Assembly (NCBI RefSeq): GCF_029265375.1
Contig: NZ_JAJUJJ010000007.1
Coordinates: 1-64,000, forward strand
Direction: 5' to 3'
From: Nesterenkonia sp.
GTDB taxonomy: Bacteria; Actinomycetota; Actinomycetes; Actinomycetales; Micrococcaceae
Length of the DNA: 64,000 bases
Positions 52,699 through 61,136 of the stretch are shown in pieces; position 1 is the first letter of the stretch, and the number at the start of each line of letters is the position of its first letter. Position numbers and translations under genes: made by a program. The notes beneath the pieces were generated by a model. That model saw only the letters and a list, made by a program, of their open reading frames with translations. It made no database searches and was not told the DNA's origin.

Positions 52699-53813
52699 TG
52701 ATGCTGGCGACTGCACGGCGCCGGGACTCCCTGCTTCTGCTGGTGGCTGCCGGCATCGGGCTCTACATAGTCCTCAGTGCGGCCTGGTCGGTCGCCGTGA
52801 CCGAGTCTCTGGTTCATGGGGCGATGGCGGCGGGCAATATTGCGGTCGCCTATCTGCTGGCCATGGAGAAGACTCCTGGGCAGATCGTCCGCCTGTTCCT
52901 CAGAGTGCTGCTGGTGCTCACCATCGCCGGACTGGCGGCCGCGGCGGTGGGGTATGGGCAGGTGCTCGACTACGATCCGCACGCCCGGGAGAACTTTCTG
53001 GGCGGGGAGCGGCTGCGCGGATTCTTTCCGCACAACATTATGGCCGGATTCTACGGCGCGATCGGTCTGGCGCTGGCGCTGACCCTGCTGCGCGGGCTGC
53101 GGAGAGCATCGGCAGCCGCACTCTTCGCCCTCTGGGTGCTGCTGACCGGCTCAGCCACCGGCCTGGCGCTGAAGCTGCTGGCCGCAGCGGCGGTGCCCGC
53201 CGCCCGTCTGCTGGTGCCCCGGGTCTCCGGCACCGCCCTGCTGGTGGTGGCCGGGCCAGCAGGTCTGGCGCTGGGCCTGCTCACCTGGCACGTGTGGGAG
53301 CCGATGGTCCAGCTGCTGGGCAGAGACCCCACGATGACGGGGAGGACGGTGCTGTGGGAATGGGGCATGGACGCCATTGCCGAACGCCCGGTGGGCGGTT
53401 GGGGGTTCAACGCCTACTTCCACAGCGGCTATGGAGCCGAGCCCAGCCTGTACGTGCCGGAGTTCAACAACTATGAGATCGCCCATTTCCACAACTCCTT
53501 CATCCAGACCGCCGTGGATCTGGGGATCGTGGGCCTGCTGATCCTGCTGGCGGTGCTCAGCTGCGCGACCTGCTGGGCCTACCTCTATGTCCGCGGCGCT
53601 GACCGACGCACCGGGATGGCCCTTCTGATGGTGATGGTGATCTTCGCTGTGGCCTCGCCCACCGAGTTCCTGTTCTTCAACTACAACCAGTTCGCGATGT
53701 TCGCGCTGTTCACCATCTTCTTCGCCCTGGCCCGCGCTCGCCGGGGTCCACATCGGGACTCGGACAATGCGCTCGGAAGTCCACGACGACGTCGCCATCG
53801 TTCTCTGCGCTGA
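52581..53813 (+). CDS. O-antigen ligase/polymerase-like membrane protein
   Basis: The 410-residue protein has about ten hydrophobic segments and the Wzy/WaaL-type pattern: RGFFPHNIMAGFYGAIGLAL near the middle, MTGRTVLWEWGMDAIAERPVGGWGFNAYF and FHNSFIQTAVDLGIVGLLILL near the end. It should polymerise or ligate exopolysaccharide repeats. The GTG at 52581 is inside what looks like the first helix (the in-frame codons just upstream read RSLFFHAY), so the real start may be earlier and disturbed. A hairpin follows at 53834. Confidence 0.78.
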   Translation: MACTLGVNAVVLIPVASPGVVGDNTVFSISWILLHLLAVVMLATARRRDSLLLLVAAGIGLYIVLSAAWSVAVTESLVHGAMAAGNIAVAYLLAMEKTPGQIVRLFLRVLLVLTIAGLAAAAVGYGQVLDYDPHARENFLGGERLRGFFPHNIMAGFYGAIGLALALTLLRGLRRASAAALFALWVLLTGSATGLALKLLAAAAVPAARLLVPRVSGTALLVVAGPAGLALGLLTWHVWEPMVQLLGRDPTMTGRTVLWEWGMDAIAERPVGGWGFNAYFHSGYGAEPSLYVPEFNNYEIAHFHNSFIQTAVDLGIVGLLILLAVLSCATCWAYLYVRGADRRTGMALLMVMVIFAVASPTEFLFFNYNQFAMFALFTIFFALARARRGPHRDSDNALGSPRRRRHRSLR

Positions 53814-53833
53814 GCGCGGGATTCGCCTGAGCC

Positions 53834-53857
53834 GCTGCGCAGGTTCTCCTGCGCAGC
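53834..53857 (+). terminator. Terminator after the ligase-like gene
   Basis: GCTGCGCAGG (53834-53843) and CCTGCGCAGC (53848-53857) form a perfect 10-bp stem with a TTCT loop, 20 nt after the stop. Confidence 0.65.
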
Positions 53858-53883
53858 ACCGGGCAGCCGGCAGGAGCGCGGAC

Positions 53884-54030
53884 TCACTCAGCGGATGTGT
53901 GCAGCTGCAGCCCCTGGATGAACTCATCGGCGGGCAGCAGCAGACGTTCGACGTCATGCTGGGTGTAGAGCCGAAAACCACCGGCGGTGCGGCCGGAGGG
54001 CTCTACCGTCACGTTAGGGTAGGGTTCGTC
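53884..54030 (-). pseudogene. Remnant of a MerR-family regulator
   Basis: The frame ending at 53884 reads EPSGRTAGGFRLYTQHDVER followed by LLL, which is the wing and second helix of a MerR DNA-binding domain. The first recognition helix is missing upstream, and after LLLP the sequence no longer follows the family and stops 15 residues later. At most 49 codons remain. It is divergent from the SulP gene, a place where MerR regulators are common. A short functional peptide from the in-frame GTG cannot be excluded but is unlikely. Confidence 0.55.
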
Positions 54031-54103
54031 GACGGCGGCTTCTCGGCCGCCGAATCCCACCCCCGCCGTTCTGGCAGTCCGCCATGTCCCGAAGGAGACT
54101 TCT

Positions 54104-55648
54104 GTGCCTGACGCCCCTCTCTCCGATCCTGCCCCGGTGCCGCAGCCTGTGTCCGGGGCGCCGGAGGTGGACCGCTCCCACTCCATCCTGGCGGCTCTGA
54201 AGTCACCGCGTCGGCTGCGCACCGAAGCCCTGGCCGGCCTCGTCGTCGCGCTGGCGCTGATCCCAGAGGCGATCGCCTTCTCGATCATCGCCGGCGTCGA
54301 TCCCCGTGTGGGCTTGTTCGCCTCGTTCACCATGGCGGTCACCATCGCTCTGGTCGGAGGCCGCCCGGCGATGATCTCGGCTGCCACCGGCGCTATCGCT
54401 CTGGTGGTTGCTCCGGTGGCGCGCGAGTACGGCCTGGACTACCTGGTCGCCACGGTGATCCTCGCCGGCGTGCTGCAGGTCCTGCTCGCCGCCGTCGGCG
54501 TGGCCAAACTCATGCGCTTCATCCCCCGCTCGGTGATGGTCGGCTTCGTCAACGCGCTGGCCATCCTGATCTTCACCTCCCAGATCCCCCACCTGACGGA
54601 TGTGCCGTGGATGGTCTACCCCCTGGTCATCCTGGGTCTGCTGATCGTCTTCCTCTTCCCGCGGCTGACCACGGTGATCCCCGCCCCGCTGGTGACCATT
54701 GTGGTGCTGACCATCATCACAGTGGCGGCCTCCATCGCGGTGCCGACGGTGGGGGATGAGGGTGAGCTGCCGGACTCGCTGCCGGAGCTGCTCATCCCGG
54801 ATGTTCCCTGGAACCTGGAGACTCTGCGGATCATCTTCCCGTTCGCCCTGACGATGGCGCTGGTGGGCATCCTCGAATCCCTGCTGACGGCCAAGCTGGT
54901 CGACGACGTCACCGACACGCACTCGAACAAGACCAGGGAGACCTGGGGGCAGGGTGTGGCCAATATGGTCACGGGCTTCTTCGGCGGCATGGGCGGCTGC
55001 GCCATGATCGGGCAGACCATGATCAACGTGAAGGCCTCCGGCGCGCGCACGCGGCTGTCGACCTTCCTGGCCGGCATCTTTCTGCTGGTTCTGGTGGTCG
55101 CTCTCGGGGACGTGGTGGCCATCATCCCCATGGCGGCGCTGGTGGCCGTGATGATCTTCGTCTCCTGGGCCACCTTCGACTGGCACAGCGTTCACCCGGC
55201 CACTCTGCGGCGCATGCCCAAATCGGAGACCACGGTGATGCTTTCCACGGTGGTGGTCACTGTATGGACTCACAACCTGGCCTACGGCGTGGGCATCGGC
55301 GTTCTGGTGGCCATGGTGCTCTTCGCCCGGCGGGTGGCGCACTTCACCCGCGTGGTGCGGCTGGACCGCAGCGATGAGGACAACCAGCGGGTCTACCGGG
55401 TGGAGGGCGAGCTCTTCTTCGCCTCCTCCAACGACCTGGTCTACCAGTTCGACTACACCGGGGATCCCGAGGAGATCATCATCGATATGTCCCAGGCCCA
55501 CCTGTGGGACGCCTCCACCGTGGCGTCGCTGGATGCCGTGGTCACCAAGTACGAGGCCAAGGGAAAGAACGTCACCATCGTGGGTATGGATCCCCACAGT
55601 GCGGCACGGCACGACCGGCTCAGCGGAAATCTCGGGGCCGGGCACTGA
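54104..55648 (+). CDS. SulP-family anion transporter with STAS domain
   Basis: The 514-residue protein has a SulP transporter core of about 10-14 membrane segments (ALALIPEAIAFSIIAGVDPR, FTMAVTIALVGGRPAMISAA, GQGVANMVTGFFGGMGGCAM) and a C-terminal STAS domain from about residue 420 (YRVEGELFFASSNDLVYQFD, IDMSQAHLWDASTVASLDAV). Such proteins carry sulfate, bicarbonate or dicarboxylates. GTG at 54104 follows GAAGGAGA. The substrate is not known. It ends 17 nt before a tRNA gene on the opposite strand. Confidence 0.9.
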   Translation: MPDAPLSDPAPVPQPVSGAPEVDRSHSILAALKSPRRLRTEALAGLVVALALIPEAIAFSIIAGVDPRVGLFASFTMAVTIALVGGRPAMISAATGAIALVVAPVAREYGLDYLVATVILAGVLQVLLAAVGVAKLMRFIPRSVMVGFVNALAILIFTSQIPHLTDVPWMVYPLVILGLLIVFLFPRLTTVIPAPLVTIVVLTIITVAASIAVPTVGDEGELPDSLPELLIPDVPWNLETLRIIFPFALTMALVGILESLLTAKLVDDVTDTHSNKTRETWGQGVANMVTGFFGGMGGCAMIGQTMINVKASGARTRLSTFLAGIFLLVLVVALGDVVAIIPMAALVAVMIFVSWATFDWHSVHPATLRRMPKSETTVMLSTVVVTVWTHNLAYGVGIGVLVAMVLFARRVAHFTRVVRLDRSDEDNQRVYRVEGELFFASSNDLVYQFDYTGDPEEIIIDMSQAHLWDASTVASLDAVVTKYEAKGKNVTIVGMDPHSAARHDRLSGNLGAGH

Positions 55649-55665
55649 GTACCCAGCCGGGTTCG

Positions 55666-55738
55666 TGCCCCAGGCAGGATTCGAACCTGCGACACCCGCT
55701 TTAGGAGAGCGGTGCTCTATCCCCTGAGCTACTGAGGC
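55666..55738 (-). tRNA. tRNA-Arg (anticodon CCT)
   Basis: Read on the minus strand, the 73-nt cloverleaf has acceptor arms GCCTCAG and CTGGGGC, a D-arm TAGCTCAGGGGATAGAGC, an anticodon loop CTCCTAA and a T-arm GCAGG-TTCGAAT-CCTGC. The discriminator is A. CCA is not encoded. Confidence 0.95.
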
Positions 55739-55866
55739 CAAGACGTACCGGACCATCCTACCGGCTCGCTTCGCCGCAGCGTCAGCCGCCGTCGTCCCTA
55801 TTCTTTCCGGCGGCCGGCCGGCTTCCCACCATCTCCAGCGTGAGGCGGCTCACATAGACTGGCGGC

Positions 55867-57144
55867 ATGAGTCCGCTGTTCACCCCGCCCGCGCCCGGCC
55901 GCACCCCCGACCCCAGCCTGGCCCACCGGCGCTGCGAGGCCACCGTCACCCTCACCGACGCCCACGGCGAGCCGCTGAGCGGAGTCGAGGTCACCGTGGA
56001 GCAGGTTCGCCATGCCTTCAGCTTCGGCTGCACGGGATTCGAGCTCATCGACTGGGTCAACGGACGCTCCCGGGACCCGGAGTACGACGACGCCTTCGCC
56101 GAGCACTGGCTGGCGCTCTTCGACACCGTTACCCTCCCTTTCTACTGGGGAAGCTTCGAACCCGAGCAGGGCGCCGACCGCACCCAGGAACTGCTGCGCA
56201 CCGCCGAATGGTTCGCCCAGCACGGAGTGCGCACCAAGGGCCACCCGCTGGTGTGGCACACGGTCTCCGCACCCTGGCTGCTGCAGAAGCCTCTGGAGGA
56301 GGTCGAGCAGCTGCTGCGTGCCCGCATCCGCCGGGAGGTGACCAGCTTCGCCGGTGTCATCGACACCTGGGACGCCATCAACGAGGTGGTGATCATGCCG
56401 GTCTTCACCGCTGAGGACAACGCGATCACCCGGCTGGCCCACGTCAAAGGCCGGGTGGAAATGATGCGCATCGCCTTCGAGGAGGCCCGCGCCGCCAATC
56501 CGCGGGCCACCCTTCTGCTGAACGACTTCGACATGTCCACCGCCTACGAGTGTCTGATCGAAGCTGCCCTGGAGGCCGGTATCCGGATCGACAAGCTCGG
56601 CCTGCAGTCCCATATGCATCAAGGCCCATGGGGTGAGGAGAAGACACAGCAGGTGCTCGAGCGGTTCTCCCGGTACAACATTCCGCTGCACTTCACCGAA
56701 ACCACCATCCTCTCCGGCTCCGCTGTGCCCGAACACATTGTGGATCTCAACGACTGGCAGGTCAGCGCCGAAGACTGGCCCTCGACGCCGGAGGGCGAGG
56801 AGATCCAGGCTGAGGAGATCGAGGCCCACTACCGCCGCCTGGTGGCCCACCCCAGCGTGGAGGCCATCACCTACTGGGGGCTGCCCGATCGCGGCATGTG
56901 GCTCAACGCACCCGGAGGGATGCTGCGCCGGGACGGCACCCCGAAGCCGGCCTACCACCGGCTGCGCGAACTCCTGCGTTCCGAGTGGTGGCTGCCGGAG
57001 ACCGCGCTGCGCGCCGACGACGAGGGGCGCATCCGGTTCAGCGGCTTCCTCGGAGACTACCGGGTCACCGCCGGCGGGGAGTCCGCCCAGCTCAGCCTCG
57101 AGACCTCCGGAAACGCAGAACTCAGCGTGCAGATGCTGGCCTGA
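55867..57144 (+). CDS. GH10 endo-1,4-beta-xylanase-type glycoside hydrolase (no signal peptide)
   Basis: The 425-residue protein is a GH10 barrel (about residues 45-365) with WDAINEVV carrying the acid/base Glu173, LHFTETTI carrying the nucleophile Glu278, KGHPLVWH and a conserved Trp segment TYWGLPDRGMW. An N-terminal beta-rich segment (VTLTDAHGEPLSGVEVTVEQ) and a C-terminal small beta-domain are added. There is no signal peptide, so it should act in the cytoplasm on imported xylo-oligosaccharides or another short glycoside. TAGACT lies 6 nt before the ATG, as in leaderless genes. No other xylan gene is nearby. Confidence 0.88.
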   Translation: MSPLFTPPAPGRTPDPSLAHRRCEATVTLTDAHGEPLSGVEVTVEQVRHAFSFGCTGFELIDWVNGRSRDPEYDDAFAEHWLALFDTVTLPFYWGSFEPEQGADRTQELLRTAEWFAQHGVRTKGHPLVWHTVSAPWLLQKPLEEVEQLLRARIRREVTSFAGVIDTWDAINEVVIMPVFTAEDNAITRLAHVKGRVEMMRIAFEEARAANPRATLLLNDFDMSTAYECLIEAALEAGIRIDKLGLQSHMHQGPWGEEKTQQVLERFSRYNIPLHFTETTILSGSAVPEHIVDLNDWQVSAEDWPSTPEGEEIQAEEIEAHYRRLVAHPSVEAITYWGLPDRGMWLNAPGGMLRRDGTPKPAYHRLRELLRSEWWLPETALRADDEGRIRFSGFLGDYRVTAGGESAQLSLETSGNAELSVQMLA

Positions 57145-57200
57145 GCAGCAACATCCTGGGAAAGCGAGTGGAGAGGCCGGTGATCAGCACGCCGGGGTCG

Positions 57201-57812
57201 TTATCTGCCGGAGCGCTGCGCCAGGGCATCGCGCCCCACCACGGCCACCACCGCGGCGCCCACTAACGCCAGCAGCACCCAACTGGCGGTGGTGAACGCC
57301 GAGGCCCAGCCCACCAGCTGCGGATCAGGCGGAACCTGCCCCAGGGCCTGGTCAATCAGCACATTCTCCGTAATGTCCACGGCGGCAAGCGCCGCGGCCG
57401 CCGCCAGGACCAGCCACCGCCACCGGCCGCGGGCGAGCAGTCCCAGTGCTGCCCAGGCCGCCAGGAAGACCGCCACCGGGAAGATGGTGCCGGCGGTCTT
57501 GTGCACAAAGCTCAGCTGCCCGGCCGCCTGGTCCTCCATCGCCTCCTGCAGTGCCGCGATCTCTTCGGCGCTGTAGCCGCCTGCCCGGGCATCGGGCATG
57601 GTCAAACCCTGGGCGAAGTGCGTCAGCTGCGGCATGGCGTAGGCATGCAGGTACAGTCCCATCACGGCGGCGACGCCCAGCAGAACGTAGACCAGGATGC
57701 GCGGCGAGCTCTGCTCCTCCGGCGCCGGCCGGGGGATCCTCTGCCGGGACCTTGGAGCCCGGCCGCCTGGCTGCTGCGGGTTTCCGCGCGCCTTCTTCCT
57801 CCGTTTGGACAT
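57201..57812 (-). CDS. Four-helix membrane protein with a basic N-terminus
   Basis: The function is unknown. The 203-residue product has a 35-residue basic, Pro/Arg-rich N-terminus (SKRRKKARGNPQ), then four hydrophobic segments with a larger external loop after the first (MPQLTHFAQGLTMPDARAGGYS). The ATG at 57812 is preferred over 57833 because it starts at MSKRRKK, the usual opening of small actinobacterial membrane proteins. It is convergent with the GH10 gene and divergent from vapBC. Confidence 0.65.
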   Translation of the reverse strand: MSKRRKKARGNPQQPGGRAPRSRQRIPRPAPEEQSSPRILVYVLLGVAAVMGLYLHAYAMPQLTHFAQGLTMPDARAGGYSAEEIAALQEAMEDQAAGQLSFVHKTAGTIFPVAVFLAAWAALGLLARGRWRWLVLAAAAALAAVDITENVLIDQALGQVPPDPQLVGWASAFTTASWVLLALVGAAVVAVVGRDALAQRSGR

Positions 57813-57852
57813 GGCCCCCATCATCTCAGGCACGCAGCACCACGCGGGATGC

Positions 57853-57858
57853 TAATAT
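57853..57858 (+). promoter_or_regulatory. -10 box of leaderless vapBC
   Basis: TAATAT lies 6 nt before the vapB ATG at 57865, with no ribosome site between. This fits a leaderless transcript. The AT-rich run TAATATGTTTTT stands out in the GC-rich background. Confidence 0.5.
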
Positions 57859-57864
57859 GTTTTT

Positions 57865-58122
57865 ATGCGCACCACTGTTGATCTCCCAGACGATCTGATG
57901 CGTAGGGCTAAGGCGCGGTCTGCAGAGCGGGGCGAGTCTCTCAAGCAGATGTTTGTCCGCCTGCTGGAGCGGGAGGTGGCCGCCCCGGGAAGCGGGGCAC
58001 CACATGGTCGCGTGTCGCTTCCATTGGTGGGCAGTGATTCTGAGCGGCCCGCCGTCACCTACACCAACCGAGATCTTGCGGAGATCCTTGATCATGACGA
58101 GGCCGAACAGCTGAAGCGATGA
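57865..58122 (+). CDS. vapB: VapB-type antitoxin (RHH)
   Basis: The 85-residue protein opens with MRTTVDLPDDLMRRAKARSA, a ribbon-helix-helix DNA-binding start, then a GESLKQMFVRLLEREV helix and a C-terminal tail (YTNRDLAEILDHDEAEQLKR) expected to bind and block the toxin. Its stop overlaps the toxin start (ATGA), the normal arrangement for a toxin-antitoxin pair. It should autorepress through its own promoter. Confidence 0.88.
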   Translation: MRTTVDLPDDLMRRAKARSAERGESLKQMFVRLLEREVAAPGSGAPHGRVSLPLVGSDSERPAVTYTNRDLAEILDHDEAEQLKR

Positions 58123-58550
58123 GCTGCCTGCCTGATGTCAACGTCTGGCTCGCCGGAGTGTGGGGCAGACACACGCACCACTCCGCGGCGCGACGATGGT
58201 TCGACGGCACCGATGGCCCGGTTGTTCTCTGCCGCATCACCCAAATGTCCCTGTTGCGACTGCTCACCATTCCCGCGGTGCTGGGGGAGGACGCTCTCAC
58301 CCGTGCTCAGGCGTGGCAGGTGATGGACCAGCTCGCGGCCGATGCACGGGTGATCTGGTCTGAGGAGCCTGCTGAAACAGAGGCGGTGTGGCGGACTATG
58401 TCCTCTCGGAATGAGGGCAGCCACAAGCTCTGGACAGATGACTACCTCGCGGCCTTCGCCCAGGCGGGCCGTCACACCCTAGTGACCTTCGACGCCGAAC
58501 TGGGCCGCAGGCACCCTTCGGTGCGCACCACCGTACTCGCCCAGGACTGA
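58119..58550 (+). CDS. vapC: VapC-type PIN-domain toxin
   Basis: The 143-residue PIN-domain ribonuclease has Asp6 (LPDVNVWLAG), the downstream acidic residue in SEEPAETEAVW, Asp in LWTDDYLAAFAQ and Asp in TLVTFDAELGRR, the four-acid pattern that holds the catalytic metal. The TxxLRLLT segment (QMSLLRLLTIP) is typical of the VapC group. It should cleave RNA when freed from VapB. The target is not known. Confidence 0.9.
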   Translation: MSCLPDVNVWLAGVWGRHTHHSAARRWFDGTDGPVVLCRITQMSLLRLLTIPAVLGEDALTRAQAWQVMDQLAADARVIWSEEPAETEAVWRTMSSRNEGSHKLWTDDYLAAFAQAGRHTLVTFDAELGRRHPSVRTTVLAQD

Positions 58551-58582
58551 GCGTCCCCGGCCGCCCGTAGACTGGAGGGGAT

Positions 58583-61021
58583 ATGGAATTCCTCTTCACC
58601 CCTCCGACTCAGCGCGGCCCAGCCGGCGCCGCCGCAGGCGCCCCGCCCGCCGGCGCTGCAGGCTCACCCCATACCGATGCAGCTGCCGTGGGGACGAACA
58701 CGACGGGCTCGGCGGAGTCAGCCACTGCGGGGCTGAATCCCCAGCAGAAGGAAGCTGTGCTGCACACCGGCTCCCCGCTGCTGATCGTCGCCGGCGCAGG
58801 CTCGGGCAAAACCCGCGTGCTCACCCAGCGGATCGCCCACCTGGTCCAGACCGGTGCCGCCCGCCCGCATGAGATCCTGGCCATCACCTTCACCAATAAG
58901 GCCGCCCGGGAGATGAAGGGGCGCATCGCGCGGCTGATCGGGCCGGCGGCAGAGCGGATGTGGATCTCCACCTTCCACTCCTCCTGCGTGCGCATCCTCC
59001 GGTCGGAGGCGGCCACCATCGGCCGGAAGTCCACCTTCACCATCTACGACGCCGCCGACTCCCTGCGGCTGATCACCCAGATCGCCAAAGAGCACCAGCT
59101 GGATCCCAAACGGTTCAACCCACGGGCGATCCGGAACAAGATCTCGGCGCTGAAGAATGAGCTGGTCGACGCGGAGGACTACTCCGCCAAAGCTCCGGGC
59201 GAACCGTTCAGCGAGGCAGTGGCCACCATCTTCGGCGAGTACACCCAGCGGCTGCGGGCGGCCAACGCCTACGACTTCGACGACCTGCTGGCTGAGACCG
59301 TCTACATGTTCGAGGCCTTCCCTGCCGTGCTGGACAACTACCGGCGCCGGTTCCGCCATGTGCTGGTGGACGAGTATCAGGACACCAATCACGCGCAGTA
59401 CCGCTTCATCCGGCAGCTCACCGGACCGGACTATGAGGTGCAGACCCCGCCGGCAGAACTGACGGTGGTGGGCGACTCCGACCAGTCGATCTACGCCTTC
59501 CGCGGTGCCGATATCCGCAATATCGTCGAATTCGAGCGGGACTACCCGCAGGCGAGGGTCATCAAGCTGGAGCAGAACTACCGCTCCACCCAGAACATCC
59601 TTTCGGCGGCCAATGCGGTGATCAGCCAGAACCCCTCGCGCACCGAGAAGAACCTCTGGACCGAGAACGGCAGCGGCCCGGCGGTGGTGGTCCACACCGC
59701 CCACAGCGAATCCGACGAGGCCGAATGGATCTCCCGCACCATCGACGCCCTGGGGGATGAGCACGGGATCCGGCCCAGCGACGTCGCGGTCTTCTACCGC
59801 ACCAACGCGCAGTCCCGCTCCCTGGAGGAGCGGCTGATCCACCGCGGCATCCCCTACCGGGTCATCGGCGGCACCCGGTTCTACGACCGCAAGGAGATCA
59901 AGGACGCGCTGGCCTATCTGCACGTGATCAACAACCCGGACGACGACGTCAACCTGCGCCGGATCCTCAACGAGCCCAAGCGCGGCATCGGGGACCGGGC
60001 CGAAGGTGCCGTCGCCGCTCTGGCCTCCCGCGACCGCATCAGCTTCTTCGAGGCGCTGCGCCGGGCAGAGGAGGCCCCGGCGATCGCGGCACGCAGTGTC
60101 AAGGCCATCGGCTCGTTCGTGCGGATGATGGACGATGTGGCCGCCTTGGCCGCCTCTGAGCAGCCCTCGGTGGTGCTGGAGGCCGTGCTGGAGCAGTCAG
60201 GCATGATGGCTGCGCTGCGCGAGTCTAAAGACCTGCAGGACGAGTCCCGGGCCGATAACCTCGGCGAGCTGGTGGCGGTGATGAAGGAGTACGAGGCCAC
60301 CTCAGAGGCGCCGAGCCTGGCCGACTTCCTGGAGCAGGTCAGCCTCATCGCCGACGCCGATGCGATCCCCTCCGCAGGGGATGAGGAGTCCCAGCGTCTG
60401 GCCGCCGAGCAGGGACAGGTCACCCTGATGACCCTTCACACCGCCAAGGGGCTGGAATTTCCTGTGGTGTTCCTCACTGGTATGGAGCACGGCGTCTTCC
60501 CGCACCAGCGGTCCATGGGCGATGCCGAGCAGCTGGCCGAGGAGCGCCGCCTGGCCTATGTGGGGCTGACCCGCGCCGAGCAGCGGCTCTACTTGACCCG
60601 GGCCGAATCCCGCAGCCTCTGGGGCCAGGTGCAGTACAACCCGCCCAGCCAGTTCCTGGCCGACCTTCCCGAGGAGCTGGTGGAGTACAGCGGAGTCTCC
60701 ACTGATCGCGGCGGCGGACGCGGCGCCGCGGGCCGCAGCCTCGGCTGGGGAGCCGAACCCTCGCTGACTGGGCCCGCAGCGCAGAGGCCGGAGGTCTCAT
60801 TCACTCCGGCCCGCGGGGCAGCCAGCACCCGCACCCAGGTCAACCCCGAACGGGAGATCCCCGCCCTGAACCCTGGCGACCAGGTCAAACACGCCAAGTT
60901 CGGCGTCGGAGAGGTGCAGAGCCTGGAGGGAAGCGGCGACAAAACCGTGGCGAAGGTCAGCTTCGCCGGGTCTGAGAAGCGACTTCTCCTGCGATATGCT
61001 CCCCTTGAGAAGATCGGCTAG
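58583..61021 (+). CDS. pcrA: ATP-dependent DNA helicase PcrA/UvrD
   Basis: This superfamily 1A 3'-5' helicase (812 aa) acts in repair, recombination and RNA polymerase removal. It has the Q motif GLNPQQKEAV, Walker A AGAGSGKTRVLTQRIA, Walker B VLVDEYQDTNHAQY, motif III GDSDQSIYAFRGA, motif V TLMTLHTAKGLEFPVVFLTG and motif VI YVGLTRAEQRLYLT. The C-terminal 50 residues (GDQVKHAKFGVGEVQSLEG) form the Tudor-like domain that contacts RNA polymerase. A Gly/Ala/Thr-rich N-terminal tail of about 45 residues is extra. GGAGGGGAT precedes the ATG. Confidence 0.95.
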   Translation: MEFLFTPPTQRGPAGAAAGAPPAGAAGSPHTDAAAVGTNTTGSAESATAGLNPQQKEAVLHTGSPLLIVAGAGSGKTRVLTQRIAHLVQTGAARPHEILAITFTNKAAREMKGRIARLIGPAAERMWISTFHSSCVRILRSEAATIGRKSTFTIYDAADSLRLITQIAKEHQLDPKRFNPRAIRNKISALKNELVDAEDYSAKAPGEPFSEAVATIFGEYTQRLRAANAYDFDDLLAETVYMFEAFPAVLDNYRRRFRHVLVDEYQDTNHAQYRFIRQLTGPDYEVQTPPAELTVVGDSDQSIYAFRGADIRNIVEFERDYPQARVIKLEQNYRSTQNILSAANAVISQNPSRTEKNLWTENGSGPAVVVHTAHSESDEAEWISRTIDALGDEHGIRPSDVAVFYRTNAQSRSLEERLIHRGIPYRVIGGTRFYDRKEIKDALAYLHVINNPDDDVNLRRILNEPKRGIGDRAEGAVAALASRDRISFFEALRRAEEAPAIAARSVKAIGSFVRMMDDVAALAASEQPSVVLEAVLEQSGMMAALRESKDLQDESRADNLGELVAVMKEYEATSEAPSLADFLEQVSLIADADAIPSAGDEESQRLAAEQGQVTLMTLHTAKGLEFPVVFLTGMEHGVFPHQRSMGDAEQLAEERRLAYVGLTRAEQRLYLTRAESRSLWGQVQYNPPSQFLADLPEELVEYSGVSTDRGGGRGAAGRSLGWGAEPSLTGPAAQRPEVSFTPARGAASTRTQVNPEREIPALNPGDQVKHAKFGVGEVQSLEGSGDKTVAKVSFAGSEKRLLLRYAPLEKIG

Positions 61022-61136
61022 GCGGCCGCCTGTCCGGGCTGAGGTCCGCGGCTTTCCGGCTGCCAGGGGCACACGTGTGCCCGCAGAGCTGAGCTTCATC
61101 AAGTGAAGATGACTTCGACGCAGAAGGACACCACCC

